Of a stretch of 63,012 bases of DNA, positions 54,806-63,012 are shown in pieces. The position numbers and the translations under genes were made by a program. Source of the DNA: Bacillota bacterium (GTDB taxonomy: Bacteria > Bacillota > Clostridia > Lachnospirales > Lachnospiraceae). Location of the stretch: assembly GCA_023439505.1 (NCBI GenBank), contig JAEXNR010000016.1:1-63012 (forward strand). Reading direction: 5' to 3'. Positions within the stretch are counted from its first letter, which is position 1; every line of letters begins with the position of its first letter. The notes beneath the pieces were generated by a model, which searched no databases, was not told the origin of the DNA, and worked only from the letters and a program-made list of their open reading frames with translations.

Positions 54806-55888
54806 ATGAATCATGAGGACTATAAATATAAAACACTAATGGATCGATTGAAGCAGGATATTCTTGAACGTAAGATTTTGTACGGAGAGAAAATTCCGTC
54901 AGAAAATGAGCTTGCGAAAACCCTTTCCATTAGCCGTTTTACGGTGCGGCGCGCTATCGAGTTGCTCACCAATGAGGGGTGGCTCGAACGTCGGCAAGGC
55001 AGCGGCACCTATGTAAAGATTGAGAATTTTGAAAAGACACGTACTGATGTTGTAGGCATTATTACGACTTATTTTGACGACTATATATTCCCAAGTATAA
55101 TAAAGGGTGCAGAGGATGTATTGACGGCCAATAACTTTGCAATCAGCCTCGGAATTACCAGAAATAAGGTGGAAAGAGAATCAGCCTGTCTGCGTTCAAT
55201 GTTGGATCAAAATGTGGCGGGTCTAATTATCGAAGGAACAAAGAGCGCTTTACCAAATGACAATATTAAAATATTGCAGGAATTTGATCGTAGAAAAATT
55301 CCGGTCGTTTTTATCAACAGTACCTATTCTGGTTTCAAATGTTCCAGTGTGTTAATGGATGACGAGAAATCAGGAATGATGGCAGCGGATTATTTAATTC
55401 ATAATGGGCATAAACGAATTGGTGCTATATTCAAAGGAGACGATATACAGGGACATAAGAGATACAGGGGGTTCATAGTAAGCTGTCATAGTAAGGGACT
55501 TGTTATCGAAGAGAACGCCATGCTATGGTATACTACAGAGGATATGGAGATAAAATTGGGCAAAGAATACAATTTAATGTTGGAAAAGCGTTTTCATGAA
55601 TGCACCGCTATAGTATGCTATAACGATCAAATAGCGATCAGGGTATTAGAGGCACTTGATCGTACAGGCAGACATGTACCCGAGGACATCTCGTTGATCA
55701 GCTTTGATAACTCTGAACTGTGCGAGGTGTCTTCTGTCAAATTAACATCGATTTCACATGCGCGTGAAAAAATGGGGAGAGAAGCTGCCAGGGTATTACT
55801 GAATGCCATGAATGGAAATTCACATGTTAAAATTATTCTGCCATCAGAGCTAGTAAAGCGTAATTCTGTTGCGGTATGGAACACTTAA
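54806..55888 (+). CDS. AraR-like repressor (GntR head, LacI-type sensor)
   Basis: The 360-residue protein joins a GntR winged helix (10-70: EKIPSENELAKTLSISRFTVRRAIELLTNEGWLERRQGSGTYV) to a LacI-type sugar-binding domain (80-355: VGIITTYFDDYIFPSIIKG, NQNVAGLIIEGT-like and VVFINSTYSG). This is the AraR architecture, whose ligand in Bacillus is L-arabinose. No arabinose catabolic gene is near, so the ligand may differ. A palindrome close to the Bacillus AraR site stands in the promoter of the next gene. A terminator follows at 55953. Confidence 0.9.
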   Translation: MNHEDYKYKTLMDRLKQDILERKILYGEKIPSENELAKTLSISRFTVRRAIELLTNEGWLERRQGSGTYVKIENFEKTRTDVVGIITTYFDDYIFPSIIKGAEDVLTANNFAISLGITRNKVERESACLRSMLDQNVAGLIIEGTKSALPNDNIKILQEFDRRKIPVVFINSTYSGFKCSSVLMDDEKSGMMAADYLIHNGHKRIGAIFKGDDIQGHKRYRGFIVSCHSKGLVIEENAMLWYTTEDMEIKLGKEYNLMLEKRFHECTAIVCYNDQIAIRVLEALDRTGRHVPEDISLISFDNSELCEVSSVKLTSISHAREKMGREAARVLLNAMNGNSHVKIILPSELVKRNSVAVWNT

Positions 55889-55952
55889 ATTAATAAAATT
55901 GGTTTACAATATTGTATTCAATTAATCCGGCCCTTTGATGGTCAAAGTAAGA

Positions 55953-55996
55953 AAAAGTTTGGAAATCCTGATAACAAGGTTTCCAAACTTTTTTAT
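55953..55996 (+). terminator. Rho-independent terminator
   Basis: AAGTTTGGAAA (55955-55965) pairs perfectly with TTTCCAAACTT (55980-55990), with T runs after it and A runs before, so it may act in both directions. Confidence 0.87.
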
Positions 55997-56109
55997 TATT
56001 TACATAAGTGGAGCATATTATCGCAATTCCAATCGCCAGTTTCATAGTGCATTTGTTTAGTGACTTACCAAAATATGATAATATATTTGTTATTTTGCAC
56101 AAGAATTAA

Positions 56110-56157
56110 TTGATTTTATTATTGCTTTGTTGTATAATCCAAGTTGTACGGACAACT
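56110..56157 (+). promoter_or_regulatory. promoter with AraR-like operator
   Basis: TTGATT (56110-56115) and TATAAT (56133-56138) are 17 bases apart. AGTTGT-ACGG-ACAACT (56142-56157) is a perfect palindrome covering the start site. It closely resembles the ATTTGT-N4-ACAAAT class of AraR operator. Confidence 0.65.
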
Positions 56158-56289
56158 GAAAATGGTTGATCTTACCACTTTTTATTTTTACTTGCCCCAA
56201 ATGAAAAAAACTCTATCAGGCGTACATTGAGAAAGTAAAAGTAAAACAGATACTAAAGATAAAATAGGAGTAAGAGGGAGGAAATGGTA

Positions 56290-58275
56290 ATGAACATCAA
56301 GAACTATATCAACAAACATAAGAAGTCTTTCATTATGCTTGCAGTTTCATTGATTGTATGTTTTGTATGTGCCATAGGCGCAAGTCTTGCACAAAATTCT
56401 TTCGGTAAGGTAAAGGTAAAAGAATATGTGATGACTTATCAACAATTGTCTGATCAGATCAAAGCAAATAATACGAAGTATGGAAAGAATATTGATGTAA
56501 CTTTTCAAGCATCGACATCAGCACAAATGGGATTTATGGTTTTGATGCCGAAAAGTGCTTCGGAAAATAATCCTGTGCCCTGTATCATCACATGCCACGG
56601 GGGTGCGAACCAAAAAGAAATGCAGAATGGTAATTTTGTTGAGCTTTCCAGGCGTGGTTATGCGGTAATTTCAATCGACGGTTCAGGACATGGCAATTCA
56701 AGCGTGGATTCCGTTGTAGATCCTTTGACACATAACAGTCATGGCATGGAAGCTGCAGTGGAATACGCAATGAGTTTGGGTAGCGTTGATGCAAATCAGA
56801 TTGGAGTAATGGGACATAGCTGGGGTAATGATGCAGCTTGCCAGACTGTCAATGCAATCAATCTTGAATCCAAAAATCCAAAAATCAAAGCGCAGCTTAT
56901 TGCCGGTGGAGCAGGGTATTATCTTTATGATGCAAAAGATAACTCATATGATGGAATGAAGCTTGGAATTCTGATGGGCAAGTATGATGAATATGATACT
57001 GCCTACTTTATGCCAACGGGCCAGCAGCTCACATCGGATTTCTTTAAAGGCTTCTTTAAGGTTGTTGATCCAAATTTTAATCTTGATCAAGTTCCCGTGG
57101 GGGAATGGTACACGAGTGATGGTCCCTATGCAGCAACGCCGGGGGAAATGGTAGATGCTACGGAAGCTCGTATTATGTATAACCCTCCAATCACACATCT
57201 TATGGTTTTTTCTACAACCACTGGAATCAGTAAAACAATAGACTTTTTCTATGGTGCCTTAGGGGTGCCCAACGGGTCTTCTTATATTGCTGAGAATAAT
57301 CAGGTGTGGCTGTTAATGCCGATATTCTCAGCTTTTGGAATATTATCATTAATCCTTCTTATACTGTCATTGGTCAGAATATTACTCGTAACACCATGGT
57401 TTGCACCGTTGAGCAGAAGAATTGACAATCCTGAAGTCATTCCATCCATTAAAAACTGGAAAGAGTCTGTGCCGGCACTTATAATGGCAATCGTTTTGAT
57501 CTTCTTTACCGGTGCAACAATTATGCCTCTCACAAGTGATTCAAGGTTAGTGGGTAATTGGATGCCTTCAACACAACACTTCCCTGTCGCCAGCAACCAG
57601 GGAAATGCGGTAGCTATTTGGGAAGTAGCAACTGGCTTCTTTATATTGGGCTTACTGCTTGTGATTTATCTACTTAAGTTGGCTTTAAATCATAAGGATG
57701 TCTCAAAGGTTAAGAATCCGTTTGGAGTTGCCCGGTTTGATTCCGGAGCACAGTTCTTCAGGACCTTCTTCCTGGCAATTCTTGTCACGGGGCTTGCTTA
57801 TTTACCCATCGCATTTAATTACCACGTATTTCACATAGATTTTCTGGTCAGCACACTCGGATTTTCAGCATTTAGTATTTTGAAGATTCCAATGATCATT
57901 CGTTATATCCTGCTACTCTTTGTTTTCTTCGCTGCGAGCGCTATTGTAACCGCGAATGCCAAATTTAAAGAGCTGCCAGAGTGGGTATCCCTTGCAATTG
58001 TAGCTGTAATGAATTTGGTTGGCATCATTGTCCCTCTGATGATTGAGTACCACAGTCTGTATACCAAAGGAATTGTGAAAAATGTTAATTATGCCTCTAC
58101 GGTTACTGTTGCACTCATGCTGATACCCGGAATGATCTTAACTCCGATCATTGCACGCTATACAGAGAAGAAAACCAATAATATCTGGTTAGGAGCTTTT
58201 ATTAATGCCATTTGGTTCACCGCTGCACTCGTTTGCAATACAAGATATGTACTGCCTTATATTCTTGTCGGATAA
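56290..58275 (+). CDS. alpha/beta hydrolase fused to a polytopic membrane domain
   Basis: The 661-residue protein has an N-terminal membrane anchor (residues 13-35). An alpha/beta-hydrolase domain (about 60-340) carries the nucleophile elbow GVMGHSWGNDAAC near 175 and the oxyanion region ITCHGGANQKEM near 100. Eight or so C-terminal transmembrane helices (345-661) follow. The hydrolase part should face outside. The substrate is unknown; this combination is not one I can name. ATG 56290 is eight bases behind GGGAGG, whereas ATG 56284 is too close. An AraR-like operator sits in its promoter. Confidence 0.8.
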   Translation: MNIKNYINKHKKSFIMLAVSLIVCFVCAIGASLAQNSFGKVKVKEYVMTYQQLSDQIKANNTKYGKNIDVTFQASTSAQMGFMVLMPKSASENNPVPCIITCHGGANQKEMQNGNFVELSRRGYAVISIDGSGHGNSSVDSVVDPLTHNSHGMEAAVEYAMSLGSVDANQIGVMGHSWGNDAACQTVNAINLESKNPKIKAQLIAGGAGYYLYDAKDNSYDGMKLGILMGKYDEYDTAYFMPTGQQLTSDFFKGFFKVVDPNFNLDQVPVGEWYTSDGPYAATPGEMVDATEARIMYNPPITHLMVFSTTTGISKTIDFFYGALGVPNGSSYIAENNQVWLLMPIFSAFGILSLILLILSLVRILLVTPWFAPLSRRIDNPEVIPSIKNWKESVPALIMAIVLIFFTGATIMPLTSDSRLVGNWMPSTQHFPVASNQGNAVAIWEVATGFFILGLLLVIYLLKLALNHKDVSKVKNPFGVARFDSGAQFFRTFFLAILVTGLAYLPIAFNYHVFHIDFLVSTLGFSAFSILKIPMIIRYILLLFVFFAASAIVTANAKFKELPEWVSLAIVAVMNLVGIIVPLMIEYHSLYTKGIVKNVNYASTVTVALMLIPGMILTPIIARYTEKKTNNIWLGAFINAIWFTAALVCNTRYVLPYILVG

Positions 58276-58451
58276 ACCAAATCATAAAAGTGCCTGATAA
58301 CCATGATTATATATTAGTTTGATGTACGCCTGAGGCTGGGTATCTTTCATGAATTTATTCAGGACGCTGTACAGGATGTTCTAAACCAGCTCATATGAAA
58401 ATAGAAAATGAGTCTGCTGAAAGGGATAAATTATAACGGAGTGATATGAGC

Positions 58452-58481
58452 CAAAATGCCGTCTGATTGGGCGGCATTTTG
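58452..58481. terminator. hairpin terminator
   Basis: CAAAATGCCG (58452-58461) pairs perfectly with CGGCATTTTG (58472-58481). The stem's own A and T ends let it work on either strand. The rest of 58276-58722 shows no gene I can support. Confidence 0.65.
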
Positions 58482-58722
58482 TGTATAAAAAAGTATCAGA
58501 GACATGGATCAGCAATAATTCACAAAAAAATGATAATTTACCTTTTTAATCAGATATGATAAGATTTAATCAGAAATAATAGAGAAGAAAGCATATTTAT
58601 ACAAACATCAGAGGCGATTATGAGTTTATTATCTTCCGGTTATTCGAGAGGATAAATCAAGATTTGCTGAGGATATGATATGGATGGCGAAATATACGAT
58701 GTGAATTAGAGGAGGAAAAGCA

Positions 58723-59076
58723 ATGCAGAAACATAGAATCTATACCATGAGCTTTGCGAGTGTATATCCTCTGTTAGTAAATAAGGCAGAGAAAAAAGGG
58801 AGATCCAAATCAGAAGTGGATGAAATTATTCGCTGGCTGACCGGTTATAAGCAGGAAGAGCTGGAAGAACAATTAAAAAAGCAGATAGATTGTGAGACAT
58901 TCTTTCAGGAGGCACCATACCCGAATCCATCAAGGTCGCTTATTAAGGGAGTTGTTTGCGGAGTCAGGGTAGAGGATATCATTGAGCCGATTATGCAGGA
59001 GATTAGATATTTGGATAAGCTGATAGATGAATTGGCCAAAGGTAAATCCATGGATAAAATATTTCGAAAGAATTAA
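58723..59076 (+). CDS. DUF2200 family protein
   Basis: The 117-residue soluble protein has the DUF2200 pattern throughout (IYTMSFASVYPLLVNKAEKKGRSKSEVDEII, RWLTGY, PNPSRSLIKGVVCGVRVEDI, MQEIRYLDKLIDELAKGKSMDKI). The family is widespread and small, with no known function. AGAGGAGGAAAAG precedes the ATG, and a strong terminator follows at 59148. Confidence 0.9.
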   Translation: MQKHRIYTMSFASVYPLLVNKAEKKGRSKSEVDEIIRWLTGYKQEELEEQLKKQIDCETFFQEAPYPNPSRSLIKGVVCGVRVEDIIEPIMQEIRYLDKLIDELAKGKSMDKIFRKN

Positions 59077-59147
59077 TTAAAGTATTTCCTGGTCAGGATA
59101 CATTCCTTTCGAGTGTTTTCGGGCAATAACCATGCTGCTATGGATGT

Positions 59148-59202
59148 AAGGGGTTTCAGACATTGAATTTTAGTAATTACAGTGCCTGGAACCCCTTTTT
59201 TT
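59148..59202 (+). terminator. Rho-independent terminator
   Basis: AAGGGGTTTCAG (59148-59159) pairs with CTGGAACCCCTT (59186-59197) with one G-U pair, and seven T end at 59202. Confidence 0.82.
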
Positions 59203-59290
59203 GCAATTAGAGAAAATATCGGAAAAAAAAACGAAAATTCTGTAACGAAACCATGCCAAAACGGATTAATGAGTAGAAAGGGGAAAATGC

Positions 59291-59770
59291 ATGGACGAAC
59301 TTTATAAGCAAAATGCTCAAATTGTATACTATTTCCTTTATGCAAGGTGTAAAGATGAGTTTCTGGCGGAAGATTTAATGCAGGAAACCTTTTTAAGAGC
59401 ATTTGAATCATTGGAACGTTACGATCATAGTTGCAAAATTTCTACCTGGCTTTGTCAAATCGCAAAGCATGTACTATATCAACATTGGTCGAAGGCGGGA
59501 AAGCAGATATTACTTGAGTTACAGGAGGATTGGAGGGCTGATCATAATACGGAACAACAGGTATTAAACCGCATTGAATTACTGGATGTTTGGGACAAGG
59601 TACAACTATTACCTGATCCAATGAGGCAGGTTATGTTATTTCGGGTCATGAATGAAATATCATACAAAGAGATCGGGGGGATTTTAGGAAAGAGTGAGAA
59701 TTGGGCCAGAGTAACATTTTTTCGTGCGAAGACACGTTTATTGAAAGAGGTGGAACATGGAGAATATTAA
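59291..59770 (+). CDS. ECF sigma factor
   Basis: The 159-residue protein has sigma region 2 (LYARCKDEFLAEDLMQETFLRAFESLERYD) and region 4 (MRQVMLFRVMNEISYKEIGGILGKSENWARVTFFRAKTRL). GAAAGGGGAAAATGC precedes the ATG. The gene overlaps the anti-sigma gene by 14 bases, the usual arrangement for a membrane-controlled stress sigma factor of the SigW/SigM kind. Confidence 0.92.
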   Translation: MDELYKQNAQIVYYFLYARCKDEFLAEDLMQETFLRAFESLERYDHSCKISTWLCQIAKHVLYQHWSKAGKQILLELQEDWRADHNTEQQVLNRIELLDVWDKVQLLPDPMRQVMLFRVMNEISYKEIGGILGKSENWARVTFFRAKTRLLKEVEHGEY

Positions 59771-60575
59771 TTGTGAGGTCATCCAGGATTTAATTCCTTC
59801 CTATGTGGATAAAGTATGTTCGGATACTTCAAGAAGATTAGTGGAAGAACATTTGGCGACCTGTGACGATTGTAAGGACATAATGAAATTATATTGTAAA
59901 AATGATTTTTCCTCCAATGCAATCGAGGGGAGGGAGCTGGATGGGTATAAAAAGGTGAAGGCAAAGATACGGCGGCAGAATGTACTATGTTACGGATTGT
60001 TATTGCTTGTGATCGCATTTGGAACATATACCTATCAGTCAAATATCAATGAAATACCTGTCTTTTTTTATTATATCTTATTTGCAGTTTGTATGATCGG
60101 TACATACTTTCTTGGCGCGAATCATAAAAGTATGTTAATGGCAGGTAAAAGCGATCTTATAATAGCCGGGATTTCGGTGATCATAAGCGGGTACGGAGTG
60201 TTTTCATTATTTTATTGTGTGGAACAGGTTTTAAAGGGAAGTAGTCCGTTTGGAATTGCACCTGAAAGACTTGGCCCTTTTATACATTTCCAATGGGGCG
60301 TAATATTTGTGATACTGCTTCTCCTGTACGGATATATGCATATGAGAGTATTAAGTAAAAACATCGATGGCCGCTGGATCTTATGCTTAACACTCACCGG
60401 AATATTTCTTCTGCTAACGTATACGACACTGTTGAAAAAACTGGATTCAGCCAGGAACTTTCAACGTAACTTTATGGAAGCCTCATTGGTTATCATTCTA
60501 TTGGGGATGACGGGAAGTGCTTGTTACTTATTTCATTCATTTAAAAACAGGAGGAGAAATACTTTAAACAACTGA
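59757..60575 (+). CDS. zinc-finger anti-sigma factor with membrane domain
   Basis: The 272-residue protein begins with a zf-HC2/ZAS domain (CEVIQDLIPSYVDKVCSDTSRRLVEEHLATCDDCKD, with H-x3-C-x2-C) that holds the sigma factor encoded in overlap. About six to seven membrane helices follow from residue 80. It should sense an envelope signal and release the sigma factor. Whether it is cleaved (RsiW-like) or changes shape cannot be told. Confidence 0.9.
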   Translation: MENINCEVIQDLIPSYVDKVCSDTSRRLVEEHLATCDDCKDIMKLYCKNDFSSNAIEGRELDGYKKVKAKIRRQNVLCYGLLLLVIAFGTYTYQSNINEIPVFFYYILFAVCMIGTYFLGANHKSMLMAGKSDLIIAGISVIISGYGVFSLFYCVEQVLKGSSPFGIAPERLGPFIHFQWGVIFVILLLLYGYMHMRVLSKNIDGRWILCLTLTGIFLLLTYTTLLKKLDSARNFQRNFMEASLVIILLGMTGSACYLFHSFKNRRRNTLNN

Positions 60576-60663
60576 TATTAACTGGGAGCATTCCAAAGGA
60601 GAGCAACCCAAAGTTTCTGTATAACCATTCTTCCATCAGATCCGGTGTATGTTAACTCTCCAC

Positions 60664-61260
60664 TTATTTACCGGGCGCGAGACTTTTTATCAGCAATTCG
60701 CTCCACTGTGCGGTATAAGGAAGAATACGCTGATAGATATAGGGGTTGGAGATCCCTTCGACAAGCGCCTGAAAATATATCATAAGAAATTCATCGGAAT
60801 ATTTCAAATCAACTTTGCCTTCTTTACGACCACGATGGAATAAGTCCAGCATGATATTGTAACTTTCCTTTGTATATTGCTGCATCATCAGAGTCAATCC
60901 ATCATCCTGCTTACTGGTGTAAAAGTCCATCAGATCCAGAAAAAACTGTTTGCTGATTTTTTTCATATAATCTATCTTGTTTTGACTTAACGCAATCAGT
61001 GTCTCTTCAAAGGGCATATTTTTGTTCATAATTTCATAGGCTGACGTTCCTATATGGTCTATAAAACTAATAAATACCTGATGAATCAGATTTTCTTTGC
61101 TTCCAAAGTATTTAAAGATAGAGGTTTTGCCAACCTTGGCATTTCTGGCAATCTCCTCCATTGTCAAATCATCTATTCCTGTTTCACCGCTCATCAAATA
61201 AAAGGTGGCTTCCAACACCTGGTTTCTTTTATCCTGCGTCCTTTTTTCATAACCATTCAT
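60664..61260 (-). CDS. TetR/AcrR family regulator
   Basis: The 198-residue protein has the TetR head (TMEEIARNAKVGKTSIFKYFGSKENLIHQVF, residues 33-63) and a helical ligand domain. GAAGGAGGGGA precedes the ATG. It diverges from the ABC ATPase gene at 61606 and most likely controls it. The 345-base intergenic region contains AT-rich inverted repeats such as ATGAACTTT/AAAGTTCAT. Confidence 0.9.
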   Translation of the reverse strand: MNGYEKRTQDKRNQVLEATFYLMSGETGIDDLTMEEIARNAKVGKTSIFKYFGSKENLIHQVFISFIDHIGTSAYEIMNKNMPFEETLIALSQNKIDYMKKISKQFFLDLMDFYTSKQDDGLTLMMQQYTKESYNIMLDLFHRGRKEGKVDLKYSDEFLMIYFQALVEGISNPYIYQRILPYTAQWSELLIKSLAPGK

Positions 61261-61417
61261 GGGGATTCCCCTCCTTCTACCTGTTATGATGAAATCGTAA
61301 TATAATTTCTTTCTTGATTTCTTTTTCTATTATATATGATATAGATCAAATGTTCAAACAAATATTATAAGTTTTGAATGCTAAAATTAAAAACAGTTTA
61401 AAAAGTTTCAGATTTTA

Positions 61418-61445
61418 TTGACATAGCAAATAATAATGATATAAT
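61418..61445 (+). promoter_or_regulatory. predicted promoter of the ABC ATPase gene
   Basis: TTGACA (61418-61423) and TATAAT (61440-61445) are 16 bases apart. AACCA/TGGTT and ATGAACTTT/AAAGTTCAT inverted repeats lie in the following 80 bases and are candidate TetR sites. Confidence 0.65.
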
Positions 61446-61605
61446 TGAACCAATAAATGAACTTTGGTTTAAAACAATAGATAATATATAATAATACGAA
61501 CTATATAAACATATAAAGTTCATATAATTAAAAATATTGCCCATTGATTTAGACTGGAAAGCACGTTATGAGACTATTTCAAAATATTTGAAAAGGAGAT
61601 TTTGT

Positions 61606-62490
61606 ATGATGAAAGAAATTGTAAAAGTGCAAGGGCTGCAAAAGAAATTCGGTAAAGTTAAAGCATTGCGAGATGTGACCTTCGATGTAAATGCAGGAGA
61701 GGTTGTAGGCTTTATCGGACCAAATGGTGCAGGTAAGTCTACAACGATCCGTACGTTATTGGGCATTATTAATCGCGATGCAGGAGATGTGAAAATCTTT
61801 GGAAAGGATGTCTGGAGGGATAGTCTCGAGATCCATAAACGTATTTCCTACGTTCCGGGTGATGTGGTGCTTTGGGGAGGCTTAACAGGCGGAGAAATCA
61901 TTGATTTGTTCATAAACCTGCATGGTGGAGGCGATAAGGACAAACGAGATTATTTAATCAGGCGCTTCGAACTGGATCCAAAGAAAAAAGCCAAAAGTTA
62001 TTCAAAAGGCAATCGTCAGAAAGTTGGTTTGATTGCGGCATTGTCAGTTGAATCTGATCTATATATTCTGGATGAACCCACTTCAGGTCTTGATCCGCTG
62101 ATGGAGGCCGTTTTCCAGGATGAAGTGGAAAAAATTAAGAAAACCGGTAAGGCAATCCTGCTATCCTCCCATATTCTAAGTGAGGTGGAGCGTCTGGCAG
62201 ATAAAGTAGTTATTATACGTCAGGGGAAAATAGTTGAAACAGGTACCTTGGATGAACTGCGCCACTTGACCCGTTCCACAGTGACTTTGGTGACCGAAGG
62301 CGATATTGCGCGTATGGCGGCAGCAAGAGGGGTTCATGATTTCAGTCAAAAGGGGGAACAAGCTACATTTTCCGCTGATAATGCATACATGAATGAAATT
62401 ATGTCAGAAGCAATTAAATTAGGGGTCAGGAAATTTGAATCTGTTCCTCCGACACTGGAAGATTTGTTCATGCGACACTATGAAGTTTAA
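61606..62490 (+). CDS. ABC transporter ATP-binding protein (ABC-2 drug/antibiotic type)
   Basis: The 294-residue ATPase has Walker A GFIGPNGAGKSTT near 40, signature YSKGNRQKVGL near 138, Walker B LYILDEPTSGLDP near 160 and an ABC-2-type C-terminal extension ending SVPPTLEDLFMRHYEV. Such ATPases need a separate ABC-2 permease, usually encoded next. Here the next DNA is repeat copy 3 and an IS110 element, so the permease gene is missing or displaced. ATG 61606 follows AAAAGGAGA. Confidence 0.9.
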   Translation: MMKEIVKVQGLQKKFGKVKALRDVTFDVNAGEVVGFIGPNGAGKSTTIRTLLGIINRDAGDVKIFGKDVWRDSLEIHKRISYVPGDVVLWGGLTGGEIIDLFINLHGGGDKDKRDYLIRRFELDPKKKAKSYSKGNRQKVGLIAALSVESDLYILDEPTSGLDPLMEAVFQDEVEKIKKTGKAILLSSHILSEVERLADKVVIIRQGKIVETGTLDELRHLTRSTVTLVTEGDIARMAAARGVHDFSQKGEQATFSADNAYMNEIMSEAIKLGVRKFESVPPTLEDLFMRHYEV

Positions 62491-62504
62491 GGGCTGAAAC
62501 GGAC

Positions 62505-62594
62505 GATAGTGTGAATTATAAAAAACTAATTCACACGGTAAATTTGTGCTGACGTCCGAATTCGCGGGCATTGGCAGCATGGAGGATTAGTGTG
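62505..62594 (+). repeat. structured interspersed repeat, copy 3
   Basis: GTGTGAATTA (62509-62518) pairs perfectly with TAATTCACAC (62527-62536). A second, weaker hairpin around GGGCATT follows. GGCAGC and GGAGGA then lie five bases before GTG (62592), which opens only an eight-codon frame. Thirty bases at the 3' end are identical to copy 1. It lies between the ABC ATPase stop and the IS110 end. Confidence 0.75.
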
Positions 62595-62644
62595 AAAAAA
62601 AGTAGAGGACAGCCATAAATGGGTGCACTTCAATAAGCTGTCTC
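62595..62644 (-). terminator. terminator-like hairpin downstream of the transposase
   Basis: On the minus strand GAGACAGC (62644-62637) pairs with GCTGTCCTC (62613-62605) with one bulge, and seven T follow (62601-62595). It would end transposase transcription and could alternatively be part of an IS-encoded structured RNA. Confidence 0.5.
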
Positions 62645-62688
62645 AAGCAGGCAACTTTTTAAGAACTTATAGAATCAAGTAGGGCAAA

Positions 62689-63012
62689 TCAAGAAGCTAA
62701 AGGTTCGTCAGGTGGAAGTAATCCTTCCCGTTGTAATAGTTTTTTGGCTTGTTTGATAGCCTTAGCTTTTTGTTTTTCAACAAGAGCTTCAGGCATATCG
62801 ATTTTGTATAAATCGCTCGGATTCCATGTTTCGCCAGTAGATAGCATCTGGTAGATTGCAGTGAGAATCATCCGAGCAATCGCGATAATGGCTCTTTTCT
62901 TGCCACGGCGTTTCACAAGAGATTCATATTTTTTCTTGTAGTAAGGAGATTTGTCAGATTTTACGGCTGCATGAGCACATTGCACTAATGCAGGTTTGAG
63001 GTAGACTCCGGC
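62689..63012 (-). mobile_element. IS110-family transposase, 3' part, cut by the window edge
   Basis: The frame is open from 63012 to a stop at 62689 and gives the last 107 residues of an IS110/IS116/IS902-type DEDD transposase. It begins inside KPALVQCAHAAVKS and continues YESLVKRRGKKRAIIAIARMIL and LSTGETWNPSDLY. These enzymes are RNA-guided (bridge RNA) recombinases in characterised members. The 5' part lies beyond the window. The element end must lie between 62595 and 62688 if repeat copy 3 is outside it. Confidence 0.9.

Noticed and set aside
58300..58410. Remnant of a coding gene with a 25-codon frame ending near 58397
   Set aside because: A stop directly precedes it, there is no start or ribosome site, and the residues match nothing I know.
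62595..62688. Assigning an IS110 bridge RNA to the non-coding end
   Set aside because: Only one end of the element is in view and no guide loops can be tested without the other end and the target. A terminator explains the visible hairpin equally well.

Overview
The window looks like chromosome of a low-GC Gram-positive anaerobe of the class Clostridia, most likely a plant-polysaccharide-using member of Lachnospiraceae. This is inferred from strong AGGAGG ribosome sites, short TTGACA/TATAAT promoters, U-rich terminators, GPH sugar symport, an ECF vitamin-type transporter, AraC-GyrI regulators, a GH16 glucanase with many carbohydrate-binding modules and O2-sensitive Fe-S/HypAB chemistry. There is no rRNA, tRNA or CRISPR array, and no prophage. 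The only clear mobile element is an IS110-family transposase cut by the right edge.

Layout: 0-3 kb holds a frameshifted exported-protein remnant, an APH-type kinase and a TetR/membrane-protein pair. 3.3-5.8 kb holds an HDOD protein convergent with a membrane diguanylate cyclase. 6-9.5 kb holds a rifampin ADP-ribosyltransferase (arr), an AraC-GyrI regulator, a DUF2804 protein and a small membrane protein. 9.7-15.6 kb is a galactoside operon (GH1, GH36 alpha-galactosidase, GPH symporter) with a sigma factor directly behind it, then a CMD-like protein. 16.9-24.2 kb is a transport regulon: an ECF transporter (S, T and fused A), a TetR repressor and an Irt/Ybt-like ABC pair, joined by matching palindromic operators. 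24.4-27.1 kb has two cytoplasmic LRR_5 paralogues, followed by a GTAACC/AATAGT microsatellite and an AraC/UvrA-like/beta-lactamase-fold cluster.

32.6-38.6 kb holds a VanZ protein, a fluoride riboswitch driving a cation/proton antiporter, a DUF6132-like small protein with two half-size permeases (opposite strand), an MFS transporter, an amidohydrolase and HxlR. 39-45 kb is a FadR-type regulator with two TGGTNNNACCA operators and an operon of a DUF5692-like membrane protein, HypB, a 910-residue Fe-S flavoprotein and HypA, with no hydrogenase in view. 45-50 kb is the GH16 enzyme. 50.4-54.5 kb is an orphan carboxyltransferase followed by an MBOAT/SGNH acylation pair. 54.8-58.3 kb is an AraR-like repressor and a membrane alpha/beta hydrolase whose promoter carries an AraR-like operator. 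58.7-63 kb holds DUF2200, an ECF sigma/anti-sigma pair, TetR with a divergent ABC ATPase, and IS110.

The least explained signal is a structured intergenic repeat present three times (about 5.9, 18.4 and 62.5 kb). Each copy carries hairpins, a conserved GGGCATTGGC block and a Shine-Dalgarno site exactly five bases before a start codon. One copy supplies the translation start of the ECF ATPase gene; another abuts the IS110 end. All functional names come from motif reading by eye; no database search was run.
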